A stretch of DNA of 64,000 nt from Paenibacillus lycopersici (GTDB taxonomy: Bacteria; Bacillota; Bacilli; Paenibacillales; Paenibacillaceae): positions 4,157,001 through 4,221,000 of the forward strand of contig NZ_CP048209.1 in assembly GCF_010119935.1 (NCBI RefSeq), in the 5' to 3' direction. The translations under genes and the position numbers were made by a program. Position 1 is the first letter of the stretch; each line of letters starts with the position of its first letter. The notes beneath the pieces are model-generated. The model was not told the origin of the DNA and made no database searches. It saw nothing but the letters and a program-made list of their open reading frames with translations. Positions 50,861 through 61,076 of the stretch are shown one piece after another.

Positions 50861-52317
50861 ATCGCCGAACCGCGAAGGGCATGCGCCTGTTCCTGCTCGG
50901 ACTGCTCGCCGTCATGCTCCTTGGCGGCTGCGCTTCGCATCCGAAGCTCGACCCTGTCGCTCCCGATCGATCGGCCAACGACGGCAATAATCAGGCTGCC
51001 GGCCAAGGGAGCAATCGGACGGCCAACGACGGCTCCGGTCAAGCGGCGCCCGATCCCGATGCGGACTCTGCGCCCGAAGATAACGGACAAGATCCGGTCC
51101 AGCCCGGCGACGGAAATTCCGGAACGCAAACTCCTGCAACGGACGGACGGCAAGCTGGCGATGGCGGAAGCGACCAAGACGATGCCAGTCTAGGCGCCGG
51201 TCAGCAAACCGGCCAGAACGGCGAACCGATGAAACCGCCCGTCGATGAAGGGACTTACGATGCAACGCTGATCGCGGTCGGCGACATCATGATGCATTCG
51301 CCCCAGCTTCCCGGCGCGCTCGATAAGCATACGGGGCTGTACGATTTCAAGCCGTTCTTCGAACAGGTGAAGCCGATCATCGAACGGGGCGATTGGTCGC
51401 TCGCGAATCTCGAGACGCCGATTGCCGGCAAGTCGCTCGGTCTTTCCGGCTATCCTCGCTTCAACGCGCCCCCGGAGCTGGCCGATGCGCTGAAGGACGC
51501 GGGCTTTACGATCGTAACGAACGCGAATAATCACGCGCTGGACCGCGGCTCGCAAGGCATCGCGATGACGCTGGCGAAGCTGCAGAAGCTCGGCCTCGTG
51601 ACCAAAGGCACCGCCCGTTCCCGCTGGGAAGCCGATCAGCTCACGATCGAGAAGCGTAACGGCATCTCCATGGGCCTGCTCGCCTATACGTACGGAACGA
51701 ACGGAATTCCGCTGCCGAAGAATCAGCCGTATGCGGTAACGCTTATCGATGAGCAAGCGATGATCAAGGATATCCATCGATTGAAAGCGGCAGGCGCGGA
51801 TTTCATCACGATCGCGCTGCACTTCGGCATCGAGTATCAGACGACGCCGAACGAGGCGCAGACGAAGCTCGCCCGGGCGCTTATCGCGGCAGGCGCGGAC
51901 ATCGTCGCCGGCTCTCATCCGCATGTCGTGCAGCCGTACGAGTTCGCCGAAGTTAAGAATCCGGACGGATCCGTCCGGAAGGGACTCATCATTTATTCCA
52001 TGGGCAATTTCATTTCCAACCAGCGCGGGGATACGAAGGATTTCGGCGTCATCTATCAAGTCGCCGTTCATAAAGATCACGGCGCCACGACGATCGGCAG
52101 CGTCAAGGCGATTCCGACGTGGGTGCATCGAACGACGGTCAAAGGCCTGAATCATTATGCCGTCGTGCCGATCGCAAGCGCGCTCGCTTCCAAGACCAAG
52201 CCGTTTCCCGAGATGAGTGCTGCCGATTACGGCAAGCTGAAAAGCACGTACGCGGTCGTTGCGAAACGGATCGAATCGCTGCGCAGCAAGCCGGTTCATC
52301 TGCAAGCCGCTCCGTAA
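50857..52317 (+). CDS. CapA-family lipoprotein (PgsA/YwtB-like)
   Basis: A 486-residue lipoprotein. The signal ends LLGGC, so Cys25 is the anchor. Residues 27-125 are a low-complexity linker rich in Asp, Asn, Gly, Gln and Pro. The metallophosphatase-like CapA domain has LIAVGDIMMHSP, NLETPIAG, TNANNHALDRG, LHFGIEYQ and GSHPHVVQPYE. CapA-like proteins act in poly-gamma-glutamate export in some species, but pgsB and pgsC are missing here, so that role is not supported. A palindromic hairpin terminates the operon. Confidence 0.9.
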   Translation: MNRRTAKGMRLFLLGLLAVMLLGGCASHPKLDPVAPDRSANDGNNQAAGQGSNRTANDGSGQAAPDPDADSAPEDNGQDPVQPGDGNSGTQTPATDGRQAGDGGSDQDDASLGAGQQTGQNGEPMKPPVDEGTYDATLIAVGDIMMHSPQLPGALDKHTGLYDFKPFFEQVKPIIERGDWSLANLETPIAGKSLGLSGYPRFNAPPELADALKDAGFTIVTNANNHALDRGSQGIAMTLAKLQKLGLVTKGTARSRWEADQLTIEKRNGISMGLLAYTYGTNGIPLPKNQPYAVTLIDEQAMIKDIHRLKAAGADFITIALHFGIEYQTTPNEAQTKLARALIAAGADIVAGSHPHVVQPYEFAEVKNPDGSVRKGLIIYSMGNFISNQRGDTKDFGVIYQVAVHKDHGATTIGSVKAIPTWVHRTTVKGLNHYAVVPIASALASKTKPFPEMSAADYGKLKSTYAVVAKRIESLRSKPVHLQAAP

Positions 52318-52344
52318 CGGGCTTCATAATCGTAAGCCGCTTCG

Positions 52345-52380
52345 CAAAACCGCCCATCCGAAATCGGATGGGCGGTTTTG
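52345..52380. terminator. Bidirectional terminator after the capA-like gene
   Basis: CAAAACCGCCCATCCG pairs perfectly with CGGATGGGCGGTTTTG around a 4-base loop, with T runs on both strands. Confidence 0.93.
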
Positions 52381-52406
52381 TTCATATAGCGGAAAGCGAA
52401 ACGCGC

Positions 52407-52447
52407 GTACTGCACTTCGCGCAGCTCCCCTGCGCGAAGTGCAGTAC
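52407..52447. other. 18-bp perfect inverted repeat, unexplained
   Basis: GTACTGCACTTCGCGCAG and its full complement flank a five-base loop. It lies 27 bases beyond the terminator and 65 bases before the marR stop. No T tract follows on either strand. Confidence 0.75.
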
Positions 52448-52512
52448 GGCGCATAATGGCTGTCAAGCTCTACGCCGACTAGGCTGCAGCGCAAGCTCCC
52501 CTTGGCGATGGT

Positions 52513-52926
52513 TCATGCATTCGCGACTTTACCGAGCAAATAAACGAGCAGCTGCTGATTGTGCAAGGAAATCCGGTCGAGCGCCTCGCTGATGTACGCG
52601 TCCCGGATGGCGACGCCGCGTTCGGCTTCCGTCTTCCCCTTCTCCGTTACGGTCACCCAGACGATGCGGCGGTCGCTCTCGTCCCGGTTTCTCACGACGA
52701 GTCCGCCGCGCTCCATCCGGTCGAGCAGCGTCGTGATCGCAGCCGGCGTCGTCGTCAAGTACGCCAGCAAATCCGACGGCTTCATCGGTTGATGCTGCAA
52801 GAGCAGCTCCAGTACGACCAATTGGCCTTCCGTTAAATTCGGTGCGAGCTCATCCTCCAGATGCGTCTTCCATTCCTTCGTCATCTTCATCCACAGCCGG
52901 GCAAATTCCGCAGAAACGATGACCAT
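52513..52926 (-). CDS. MarR-family transcriptional regulator
   Basis: A winged-helix regulator of about 137 residues. The recognition part is MKPSDLLAYLTTTPAAITTLLDRMERGGLVVRNRDESDRR with the family's DxRxxxV wing. No sensing Cys is near the N-terminus. The start is uncertain: ATG 52926, GTG 52929 and TTG at 52953 and 52959 are all in frame and none has a good ribosome site. No target gene is evident beside it. Confidence 0.88.
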   Translation of the reverse strand: MVIVSAEFARLWMKMTKEWKTHLEDELAPNLTEGQLVVLELLLQHQPMKPSDLLAYLTTTPAAITTLLDRMERGGLVVRNRDESDRRIVWVTVTEKGKTEAERGVAIRDAYISEALDRISLHNQQLLVYLLGKVANA

Positions 52927-53220
52927 CACCTGCTTTCTGTCCGATTTGTGCAACGTCAAGACTTTGTAAGTTTATCGACTTCTAGCTAAGATTATCTCTC
53001 TCCGGAATGAAGCGCGCTGCGCCGCTTGAACGACGGCATCAGCCGTTTCACCTTTGTTATCCCTTATTATACCATGAGCCGTTGTCGAATTTAAGGTTAA
53101 TGCAGTTAATATTTTGTCCGCTTAATCGCGTTAAAAGAGAACCTTTTGACACTTTTAGACATACACTGGAGCTATAGGCTGTTGTACCGGCTCGAAACTT
53201 GAACAGGAGCGTGAACGCAC

Positions 53221-53388
53221 ATGGACGACCGAAAGCTGGAGTTGCTGCATAAATTAAGCCGTCTCGGGATACAAAAAGACCCGCAATGGCTGGACCGGCT
53301 TGATGAACCGGCGCCACTGTGGGTCGTGCTCGAATTGATGATGGAGCTGCTGGAACAACGCGAGTCCCCGCATCAGCCGTTTGATTGA
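53221..53388 (+). CDS. 55-residue acidic small ORF, unknown
   Basis: ATG at 53221, stop at 53386. The product opens MDDRKLELLHKLSRLGIQKD and has a helical LWVVLELMMELLEQRE segment near the end. There is no Cys, signal or membrane helix. CAGGAG lies 11 bases upstream, a long gap. It is convergent with parC and separated by a hairpin. I recognise no family, so it is a candidate. Confidence 0.5.
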   Translation: MDDRKLELLHKLSRLGIQKDPQWLDRLDEPAPLWVVLELMMELLEQRESPHQPFD

Positions 53389-53427
53389 GACGGCTGTTGC
53401 GGAATCGTCGGGTGGAGCTGTAACGTG

Positions 53428-53471
53428 AATCCCAGCGCCAGACGTTCGATGACGACGGCTGGCGCGGGATC
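53428..53471. terminator. Hairpin between the small ORF and parC
   Basis: ATCCC(G)CGCCA and TGGCG(CT)GGGAT-type arms pair around a loop of about 16 bases, with no T tract. It lies 20 bases past the parC stop. Confidence 0.45.
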
Positions 53472-53490
53472 TTCGCTCGTACACGTTCAA

Positions 53491-55947
53491 TTACTCCGTC
53501 ACCTGCTGCAAATCCGCCCGCACGAACAGCGTGACGAGGGTGTCTTTCTTGTCGACCGCGACTATGGCGCGGCCGGTCGACTTGCGATCCTCGATCGGCG
53601 CTTTCTCGGTCGCTGCCTCGAATGCCGCGCCCGATGCGGCTAGCAGGACAAGCTCCCGCTCTTCCTTGCAGAGCAAGCCGCCGATGAGGCGTTCGCCGTT
53701 CGAACGGACGCGTTTGCCTTCCTTGAACTCGAAGGTCGCAATGCCTTTGCCTCCGCGCCCTTGCATCGGATAATCGAGCAGCAAGGAGCGTTTGGCGAAG
53801 CCAAGGTCCGTCATGACCAGAATCTCGCCCTCGTCCCCGCTCACCATTTCGGCGGCGACGATCTCGTCGTCCTCCCGCAGCGCGATTCCGCGAACGCCTG
53901 CCGCGACGCGGCCCATGGCGTTCACATCGCTCTCCGCGAACCGGATGCTCATGCCGTTCTTCGTGATCAGCAGCAATTCCATCGCGTTGTCGCTCGGCAT
54001 GACGCGCAGCACCTCGTCGCCGTCGGCCAGCTTGACGGCGGCAATGGCCGTCGAACGCGTCGATTTATAATCCTTCAGCTCGGTGCGCTTCACTTGGCCG
54101 CGTTTCGTTACGAAGACGAGCGATCTGCCCGGCGTCTCGAAGTCCTTAACCGGCATGACGCTGACGATGCTGTCGTCCTTCGGAAGCGGCACCACGTTCA
54201 CGACGGCAGTGCCGGTATCCTTCCACTTGAACTCCGGAATCAGATGGACCGGGAGCTGATAATATTGGCCTTTGCGCGTGAACAGCAGCAGCTGATCGAT
54301 CGTATTCACGTCGAGCAGCGTGCGGATGACGTCGCCTTCCTTGACGCCTGCGCTCGTCAGCTCGCCGCCCGAACGAGTGAACGAAAGCTTCGACGTCCGC
54401 TTGATGTAGCCGTCCTGGCTGAGCGTAACGAATACGTCTTCCGACGCGACGATGACTTCCAGATTGACCTTCAGCTCTTCCACTTCGCCCTTAATATCGG
54501 CGCGGCGGTCGATGCCGAATTTCTCGCGGATTTCCGTCAATTCGTCCTTGATGACGCCGAGCAGCTTCTTCTCGCTGTCCAGAATGGAGCGCAGATAAGC
54601 AATCCGCTTCTGAATGTCCTTGAGCTCTTTCTCGATGGACGTGATCTCCAGGTTCGTCAGCCGGTACAATTGCAGCGTCAGAATCGCGTCTGCCTGCCGT
54701 TCGGTGAACGCGAACTTCGCCACGAGGTTGTTCTGCGCGTCCTGGCGGTTCTTCGACGCCTTGATCGTGGCGATGACCTCGTCCAGCAGGTTGAGCGCCT
54801 TCGCCAGACCTTCCAGCACATGCGCGCGGTCCTCCGCCTTCTCCAGTTCGTAGCGCGAGCGAAGAGTGACGACTTCCTTCTGGTGCGCGACGTACGCGTT
54901 CAGAATCGCAATGAGGCCCAATTGCTGCGGCGCCTTGTTGACGATCGCGACCATATTGAAGTTGTACGCGACCTGCAGGTCGGTCTTCTTCAGGAGATAG
55001 GCCAGAATGCCGGGCGCGTCGGCTTCCTTCTTCAGCTCCACGACGATGCGCAGTCCGTTCCGGCCGCTCTCGTCGCGCACTTCCGCGATGCCTTCCACCT
55101 TCTTCTCGATCCGGATGTTCTCCATCGCGGTGACGAGACGGGATTTGACGACCTGGAACGGAATCTCCGTAATGACGATTTGCTGGCGGCCGCCCTTCAG
55201 CTCTTCGATCTCCGTCTTGGAACGATGATAAATACGGCCCTTGCCGGTCTGGTAAGCGTCGCGGATACCGTCTTCGCCCATGATCAGGCCGCCTGTCGGG
55301 AAATCCGGCCCTTTCACGATCGTCATCAGCTCGTCGAGCCCGATGTCCGGTTTATCCATGAGCGCTTTGCACGCGTCGATGACCTCTCGCAGGTTGTGCG
55401 GCGGAATTTCCGTCGCGAAGCCGGACGAAATGCCGCTTACGCCGTTGACCAGCAGATTCGGGTAACGGGACGGCAGGACGACCGGTTCTTTCGTCGTATT
55501 ATCGAAATTATCTTTGAACAAGACCGTGCGCTTCTCGATATCGCGCAGCAGCTCCATCGCGATAGGCGAGAGCCGCGCTTCCGTATACCGCATCGCCGCC
55601 GCGGGATCGTCGTCGATCGAGCCCCAGTTGCCGTGGCCGTCGATGAGCGGGTGCGCCATCTTCCACGGCTGCGCCATGCGGACCATGCCTTCGTAGATGG
55701 ACGAATCCCCATGCGGATGGTAGTTGCCCATGACGTCGCCGACGGTTTTGGCGGATTTGCGGTACCCTTTGTCCGGGGTGTTGCCCGCATCGTACATCGC
55801 GTACAGGATCCGCCGTTGTACGGGCTTCAGCCCGTCGCGAACGTCAGGAATGGCGCGGTCTTGAATGATGTATTTGGAATAGCGTCCGAACCGGTCGCCG
55901 ACGACCTCTTCCAGAAACGCCGGTAAAAACTGTTCCAGCATACTCAT
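53491..55947 (-). CDS. parC: DNA topoisomerase IV subunit A
   Basis: The 818-residue DNA-cleaving subunit of topoisomerase IV, needed to decatenate daughter chromosomes. The catalytic Tyr121 is in [11 protein letters not shown]. The fluoroquinolone region reads [13 protein letters not shown], with unaltered Ser and Glu, so no classical resistance change is seen. The C-terminal blades contain GQYYQLP-type repeats. It starts 21 bases after parE, so the two form an operon. Confidence 0.98.
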   Translation of the reverse strand: MSMLEQFLPAFLEEVVGDRFGRYSKYIIQDRAIPDVRDGLKPVQRRILYAMYDAGNTPDKGYRKSAKTVGDVMGNYHPHGDSSIYEGMVRMAQPWKMAHPLIDGHGNWGSIDDDPAAAMRYTEARLSPIAMELLRDIEKRTVLFKDNFDNTTKEPVVLPSRYPNLLVNGVSGISSGFATEIPPHNLREVIDACKALMDKPDIGLDELMTIVKGPDFPTGGLIMGEDGIRDAYQTGKGRIYHRSKTEIEELKGGRQQIVITEIPFQVVKSRLVTAMENIRIEKKVEGIAEVRDESGRNGLRIVVELKKEADAPGILAYLLKKTDLQVAYNFNMVAIVNKAPQQLGLIAILNAYVAHQKEVVTLRSRYELEKAEDRAHVLEGLAKALNLLDEVIATIKASKNRQDAQNNLVAKFAFTERQADAILTLQLYRLTNLEITSIEKELKDIQKRIAYLRSILDSEKKLLGVIKDELTEIREKFGIDRRADIKGEVEELKVNLEVIVASEDVFVTLSQDGYIKRTSKLSFTRSGGELTSAGVKEGDVIRTLLDVNTIDQLLLFTRKGQYYQLPVHLIPEFKWKDTGTAVVNVVPLPKDDSIVSVMPVKDFETPGRSLVFVTKRGQVKRTELKDYKSTRSTAIAAVKLADGDEVLRVMPSDNAMELLLITKNGMSIRFAESDVNAMGRVAAGVRGIALREDDEIVAAEMVSGDEGEILVMTDLGFAKRSLLLDYPMQGRGGKGIATFEFKEGKRVRSNGERLIGGLLCKEERELVLLAASGAAFEAATEKAPIEDRKSTGRAIVAVDKKDTLVTLFVRADLQQVTE

Positions 55948-55968
55948 GCCGAACCCTCCTTAGGCTTG

Positions 55969-57942
55969 TTATTCTTCGTATTCCGTAAAATCGACGTTCT
56001 CCACGATCCACCGTTTGCGCGGATCGACCTTGTCGCCCATCAGCGTGGATACGCGGCGTTCCGCTTTCGCGGCATCCTCGATCTGCACTTGCAGCAGCGT
56101 GCGGGTTTCCTGATTCATCGTCGTCTCCCACAGCTGCTCCGGGTTCATCTCGCCGAGACCTTTATAGCGCTGCAGCTCGAAATTTTTGCCGAATTCCTTC
56201 AAGTAGTTCTGCAGCTGCTCGTCCGACCATGCGTACCGGACGGTTTCCAGCTTGCCGGATTTGCGCGTGATCTTGTACAGCGGCGGCTGCGCGATGAACA
56301 CGCGGCCGGAATCGATGAGCGGCTTCATGTAGCGATAGAAGAATGTCAGCAGCAGCACTTGGATATGCGCGCCGTCGGTATCCGCGTCGGTCATGATGAT
56401 GATTTTGCTATAATTACACGATTCCGCGTCGAATTCCGGGCCGATGCCGGCGCCGATCGCCGCGATAACCGCCTTATATTCGTCGTTCTTGAGGATGTCC
56501 AGCAGCTTCGCCTTCTCCGGGTTCATCGGCTTGCCCTTGAGCGGAAGAATGGCTTGATATTTGGAATCGCGCCCCTGCTTGGCGGAACCGCCGGCGGAGT
56601 CGCCTTCCACGATGAACAATTCGGTCCGCGAGACGTCTTTCGACTGCGCGGGCGACAGCTTGCCGTTCAGATTGGAGCTCTCGCTCTTCTTCTTGCCGCT
56701 GCGGATTTCATCGCGCGCCTTGCGCGCCGCTTCGCGGGCTTTGGACGCCTGCACCGCTTTCTTCAGCAGCAGCTGCGCCACTTGCGGGTTCTCTTCCAGG
56801 AACACTTGCATTTTCTCGGACACGATCGCGTCGACGGCGCTTCTGGCCGACGAGCTGCCGAGCTGATCCTTCGTCTGGCCGACGAATTCGACGTCCGCCA
56901 TCTTGATGTTGATGACGGCCATCATGCCTTCGCGCAGATCGTTGCCGTCCAGGTTCTTGTCTTTCTCCTTCAGCAGGCCGTTCTTGCGCGCATAGTCGTT
57001 CATGACGCGCGTATACGCCGTTTTGAAGCCGGTCTCGTGCGTGCCCCCGCCTCTCGTCGGAATGGCGTTGACGAATGAGGCCATCGTTTCCGTGTACCCG
57101 TCGTTGTATTGCAAAGCCACTTCGACTTCGATATCGTCCCGCTCGCCCGTGAAGTGGATGACATCGTGCAGCACGGTCTTGTCTTCGTTCAGGAACTGCA
57201 CGAACTGGCTCGCGCCGCCTTCGTAGTAATACAGGTCTTCTTTGCCGGCCCGGCTGTCCTTCACGGTCACTTTCAAGCCGGAGTTCAGAAACGCGATCTC
57301 TTGCAGCCGCTCCGAGAGCGTCTCGTAGTTGATCGAGATATTCCCGTGGAATACGCGGGCATCCGGCTTGAACGTGATTTTCGTTCCCGTGCGGTTCGTG
57401 TTTCCCGTCACTTCAAGTCCGGTCACCGGTTCGCCGACATGCTCCTTGCCCTGCTTGTCGACCCAATATTCAAAACGCTGCTTATGTATTTTGCCGTCGC
57501 GGTAAATCTCCACTTCCAGCCACTCCGACAGCGCGTTCGTGACGGATGCGCCGACGCCGTGCAGACCGCCGGATTTCTTGTACCCGCCGCCGCCGAACTT
57601 GCCGCCCGCGTGCAGGATCGTGAAGACGACCTGCGGCGTCGGAATGCCGGTTTTGTGCATCCCCGTCGGGATGCCCCGGCCGTTGTCGCGCACCGTAACC
57701 GAGCCGTCGCCGTTAATCGTGACGTCGATCGCGGAGCAGAACTTCGCCAAATGCTCGTCGACCGCGTTGTCGACGATTTCCCATACCAGATGATGCAGAC
57801 CCGAGGCGCTCGTGCTCCCGATGTACATCCCAGGGCGTTTGCGAACGGCGGTCAACCCTTCCAGCACCTGTATGTCATCCGCGTCGTAGTTGCCGGCTGC
57901 CGAATTTCTCTCGCCCGCAAACAGATCCAGCTGATCAGTCAT
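55969..57942 (-). CDS. parE: DNA topoisomerase IV subunit B
   Basis: The 657-residue ATPase subunit. GHKL motifs are EIVDNAVDEHLA, DNGRGIPTG and GGLHGVGAS. TOPRIM motifs are EGDSAGGSAKQGRD and IMTDADTDGAHI. The length is short of GyrB, as expected for ParE, and the PLKGKPMNPEKA segment is normal. GGAGG precedes the ATG. A small GCGAG/CTCGC hairpin (57992-58008) lies in its leader. Confidence 0.98.
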   Translation of the reverse strand: MTDQLDLFAGERNSAAGNYDADDIQVLEGLTAVRKRPGMYIGSTSASGLHHLVWEIVDNAVDEHLAKFCSAIDVTINGDGSVTVRDNGRGIPTGMHKTGIPTPQVVFTILHAGGKFGGGGYKKSGGLHGVGASVTNALSEWLEVEIYRDGKIHKQRFEYWVDKQGKEHVGEPVTGLEVTGNTNRTGTKITFKPDARVFHGNISINYETLSERLQEIAFLNSGLKVTVKDSRAGKEDLYYYEGGASQFVQFLNEDKTVLHDVIHFTGERDDIEVEVALQYNDGYTETMASFVNAIPTRGGGTHETGFKTAYTRVMNDYARKNGLLKEKDKNLDGNDLREGMMAVINIKMADVEFVGQTKDQLGSSSARSAVDAIVSEKMQVFLEENPQVAQLLLKKAVQASKAREAARKARDEIRSGKKKSESSNLNGKLSPAQSKDVSRTELFIVEGDSAGGSAKQGRDSKYQAILPLKGKPMNPEKAKLLDILKNDEYKAVIAAIGAGIGPEFDAESCNYSKIIIMTDADTDGAHIQVLLLTFFYRYMKPLIDSGRVFIAQPPLYKITRKSGKLETVRYAWSDEQLQNYLKEFGKNFELQRYKGLGEMNPEQLWETTMNQETRTLLQVQIEDAAKAERRVSTLMGDKVDPRKRWIVENVDFTEYEE

Positions 57943-58289
57943 AGAGAGCCTCCTAAAAGTTTTTTACGCTGCTTCCTAGAAATACTCCTACGCGAGCTAA
58001 AAACTCGCTTCGAAAGCATAAACCAAATTAATTGCGATACTTCTTGAATCCATCGATCCTACAGCTTGCTTTCGCGAAAATACTCCCTCACGAGCATGGC
58101 CGCCCGCTTCGGAAGTATCAAGTAAGATTACGGTTACTCCGTTATTTACGGTTTTTCGCCTGCGGGATTGAAGAGCTTCGGTGCCATCCGCCGCCGCTTC
58201 AACCGCCTGCCGTCATCCGGCTCATCCATCCGTCGCACGCGCCGTCGCATCGAACCGTTGTTCGATGATAAGCCTCACATCAAGCTATT
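57943..58289. other. 347-bp region upstream of parE
   Basis: Contains the parE leader with a small hairpin (57992-58008) and otherwise no supported gene. A run of CCGT/ACGG repeats with TTTTT near 58140-58160 may be a weak stop signal on the plus strand. Confidence 0.45.
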
Positions 58290-59276
58290 CTAATTCAAAA
58301 TGTCCTGTTTCGTAAAGACGGAGAACGAAACAGCCAGCGACACGGCGGCCCAAACCGCCAGCACGACCAGCGAAAATCCGAGCGTCATCCCCGTGATCGG
58401 CGGCGGCGAGCCTGCCAAATAATCGGTCAGCTGCAAATTGACGGAGAAGATGAATTTGGCACTGTGCCACGAGGAGGACATGCTGGACAAGATCGTCCCG
58501 GAGATGACCGCGGCCATCATCGTCACGATGCTCGCGGCCGTGCTGCGAACGAGCACGGACACCATTAAGGCCATCAAGGCGACCGTCATCGACGATACCC
58601 AGATCAGGCCTGCCTCCATCAACAAATAGAGCCATTGCGGCACCGCGTGGACGAAACTGCTTTCGATCGAAGAGCCCTGAATGACAAAACCGGTAAAAAC
58701 AGGCATCTCCCACCCGTCGTAGCCGAATGCCGCGCCTGATATAAGATAACAGAGAACGGCGCTTACTACAACGGTTAACGAAACGTAGAGCGTCAGCGCA
58801 ACGAGCTTGCTGAACAGAATTTTCCAGCGCCGCACCGGTCTTGTCAGCAGCATTTTGATCGTGCCGGCGCTTCTTTCGCCGGAAACGAGATCGGACGCGA
58901 TCGCCAGCACGAGCAGCGGGAAGAACAGCGTGACCGCGTTCGACATGAAGCTGCGCGTAAACGTAACGCCGTCCGGCGAATTTGGATTGACGTTGTGATC
59001 CAGGTAATACTGCAGCTGCTGCACCGCGATCCGGCGCGAACGCTTCCACTCGTCCGGAATCCGATCGCTCGAAAGCATGTTCTGGTACTCGCTGATCTGC
59101 TGTACGAGCTGGTTGCGCCAATCCTTGAAATGCTGCTTGTTCGTCTCGGCGATTCGCAGCTGCGCGTACGTGAAGATCGGAATCAAGATAAGCAGGACGA
59201 CGACAATGACGAGAAAACGCTTCTTCTTCCATATTTTCAGCGTTTCGTTCTGTATGAGCGGCAGCAATCTATCCAA
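58290..59276 (-). CDS. ABC-2 type membrane permease
   Basis: A 328-residue permease with a large extracytoplasmic loop between the first helix (about 19-38) and the second (about 115-135), then five more helices: the ABC-2 exporter layout. The loop holds KQHFKDWRNQLVQQISEYQ. It overlaps the ATPase stop by eight bases, so translation is coupled. In Bacilli such ATPase-permease pairs are often linked to antimicrobial peptide resistance or cell-envelope export; no sensor is beside it. Confidence 0.85.
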   Translation of the reverse strand: MDRLLPLIQNETLKIWKKKRFLVIVVVLLILIPIFTYAQLRIAETNKQHFKDWRNQLVQQISEYQNMLSSDRIPDEWKRSRRIAVQQLQYYLDHNVNPNSPDGVTFTRSFMSNAVTLFFPLLVLAIASDLVSGERSAGTIKMLLTRPVRRWKILFSKLVALTLYVSLTVVVSAVLCYLISGAAFGYDGWEMPVFTGFVIQGSSIESSFVHAVPQWLYLLMEAGLIWVSSMTVALMALMVSVLVRSTAASIVTMMAAVISGTILSSMSSSWHSAKFIFSVNLQLTDYLAGSPPPITGMTLGFSLVVLAVWAAVSLAVSFSVFTKQDILN

Positions 59277-60237
59277 TGGCTTCTCCCTCCGTCATCCGCA
59301 AGAACAGTTCCTCCAGCGTGGGCGCGATGCGCTGCACGGCAATGACCCCGATCCCCGCGCGAACCGCCTTCTCCACCAATGCCGAAATCCGGTCTTGATT
59401 CATCGTCGTCACCTGCGCATCCTTCAAGCCGGCCAGCAAACTTTCGTCAATGCGATGCTTCTCGTCGTCGACGAGCTGCACGTCGTCTTCGCCGGCCAGA
59501 AGCCGTCTTCCTGCATCCGGCTGCTCGAACTGCCAGACTACGTAATTGCCTGCGCCGCGAATGAGCTCGTCCACGGTGCCGACGGCAAGCACTTCCCCGC
59601 GGCTGATAATGGCAACGCGGTCGCACATGAGCTGGATTTCGCTTAGCAAATGGCTTGAGATGAACAAGCTCATGCCCTCGTCGGCCAGCTTGCGGACGAA
59701 TTCGCGCAGTTCCTTGATGCCCTTGGGATCCAGTCCGTTCGTCGGCTCGTCGAGAATGAGCAATTTCGGTCTGCCGAGCAGCGCTTGGGCGATGCCGAGC
59801 CGCTGCCGCATGCCGAGCGAGTAGGTTTTGACTTTGTCATGAATGCGGGCGTCCAGTCCGACGATCGCCGCGACTTCCTCGATACGCGCGTGATCGATGC
59901 CCCGCTGCATGCGCGCGAAATGCTCGAGGTTCTCCCAGCCGCTCATAAACGGATAGGCTTCGGGGTTCTCGACTATGCAGCCCACGTGGCTGAGCGCGGC
60001 TTCCGGATGGCGCCGGATGTCTTCGCCGCAAATCGTGATTTCGCCGGAAGTCGGTTTGATCAGGTCGACCAGCATGCGAATCGTCGTCGTCTTGCCGGCG
60101 CCGTTCGGTCCGAGAAATCCGAAAATCTCGCCGCGGCGCACGTCGAACGTCACGTTCTTGACGATCGGCACCCCGCCGATCTGCTTCTTGACGCCGCGGA
60201 CCGACAACACGATCTCGTCGTTCATCGTTCTGTTCAT
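59269..60237 (-). CDS. ABC transporter ATPase, exporter class
   Basis: A 322-residue ATPase. Walker A is GPNGAGKTTT, the signature YSLGMRQRLGIAQAL and Walker B LLILDEPTNGLD. A C-terminal extension of about 100 residues follows the nucleotide domain, as in BcrA-type ATPases. GGAGGG lies five bases before the ATG. It is 11 bases after the GDSL gene and overlaps the permease gene, giving a three-gene operon. Confidence 0.94.
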   Translation of the reverse strand: MNRTMNDEIVLSVRGVKKQIGGVPIVKNVTFDVRRGEIFGFLGPNGAGKTTTIRMLVDLIKPTSGEITICGEDIRRHPEAALSHVGCIVENPEAYPFMSGWENLEHFARMQRGIDHARIEEVAAIVGLDARIHDKVKTYSLGMRQRLGIAQALLGRPKLLILDEPTNGLDPKGIKELREFVRKLADEGMSLFISSHLLSEIQLMCDRVAIISRGEVLAVGTVDELIRGAGNYVVWQFEQPDAGRRLLAGEDDVQLVDDEKHRIDESLLAGLKDAQVTTMNQDRISALVEKAVRAGIGVIAVQRIAPTLEELFLRMTEGEAIG

Positions 60238-60248
60238 CGCATTCCCTC

Positions 60249-61076
60249 CTATTCCAGCGACTGCACGATCCGCGCCGCGATTTGCGCGTAACCGTTATGA
60301 TTCGGGTGAAAATGATCGGAAGACAGATAGCGGCCGATCGTATTCTCGAATAGATCGAACGTCGGTACCATCGTCATGTTCGTATATCGGTGCAGCTGCG
60401 CGTAAGCTTGCTCGTTCCACTGCTGAATCTGCAAGGAGCCGGAACGAAAGTCGGCGATGTCGTAAAACGGATTGTACAGCCCGACGTAGACGATATGCGC
60501 GTTGGGATTGATCGCATGAAGCTGCTTCGTCACCTTCTCCAATTGCGCGAGCCCTTGCGGAAGCTCCGCCTTGAGCTTGTTCAAATCCAGATTGCTTGTC
60601 GCTTGGCTGGCGCTATGCCCCGCGGCGATTTGAAACAAGTCGTTGCCGCCGATTGTGAACAGGATGACATTAGCCTGCATCAATGCGTAACGATAGCCTT
60701 TGTCCGTTGCCAGCAGCTGCGCCAGACGTTCGGCCTTCATCCCGTTGATGGCCAAATTGTTGTTCAAGCGGACCGTGGCGTCGGGATATTTCTTGCGCAG
60801 CAAGCCGATCACTTGCTTGACGTAGCCATCGCCCGTGGCGTCGCCGGTTCCTTTCGTCAGCGAATCGCCGACGGCGGTGACGGAAATCTCCTTCGCATCG
60901 CTCAGCTTGCCGTTTGCCGGCAGTGCCGGGAAGCTCTCGCTGCCCGCGTAGGACGCGCCTTTCGGATACAGCATATCTTTCACGGCGTAGCCGAAGCCAG
61001 CAAGCAGCAGCATCGTCGACAATACGGCCGATAACCCGATCCATCTCCATAAGCTGCTGGAGGATAACGTTCTCAT
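60249..61076 (-). CDS. SGNH/GDSL-family hydrolase, membrane-anchored
   Basis: A 275-residue lipase/esterase-type hydrolase. One membrane helix (about 10-32) anchors it, then the catalytic Ser is in AVGDSLTKGTGD, the Gly and Asn of blocks II and III in INGMKAER and TIGGNDLFQ, and the Asp-His pair in SSDHFHPNHNGYAQI. The start is uncertain: ATG 61076 has GAGGAG 12 bases upstream, and ATG 61127 has a very close AAGGAA. It heads the operon with the exporter. Confidence 0.85.
   Translation of the reverse strand: MRTLSSSSLWRWIGLSAVLSTMLLLAGFGYAVKDMLYPKGASYAGSESFPALPANGKLSDAKEISVTAVGDSLTKGTGDATGDGYVKQVIGLLRKKYPDATVRLNNNLAINGMKAERLAQLLATDKGYRYALMQANVILFTIGGNDLFQIAAGHSASQATSNLDLNKLKAELPQGLAQLEKVTKQLHAINPNAHIVYVGLYNPFYDIADFRSGSLQIQQWNEQAYAQLHRYTNMTMVPTFDLFENTIGRYLSSDHFHPNHNGYAQIAARIVQSLE

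Noticed and set aside
50857..52317. Poly-gamma-glutamate capsule operon
   Set aside because: Only a CapA-like gene is present; pgsB and pgsC are absent and the neighbours modify rRNA.
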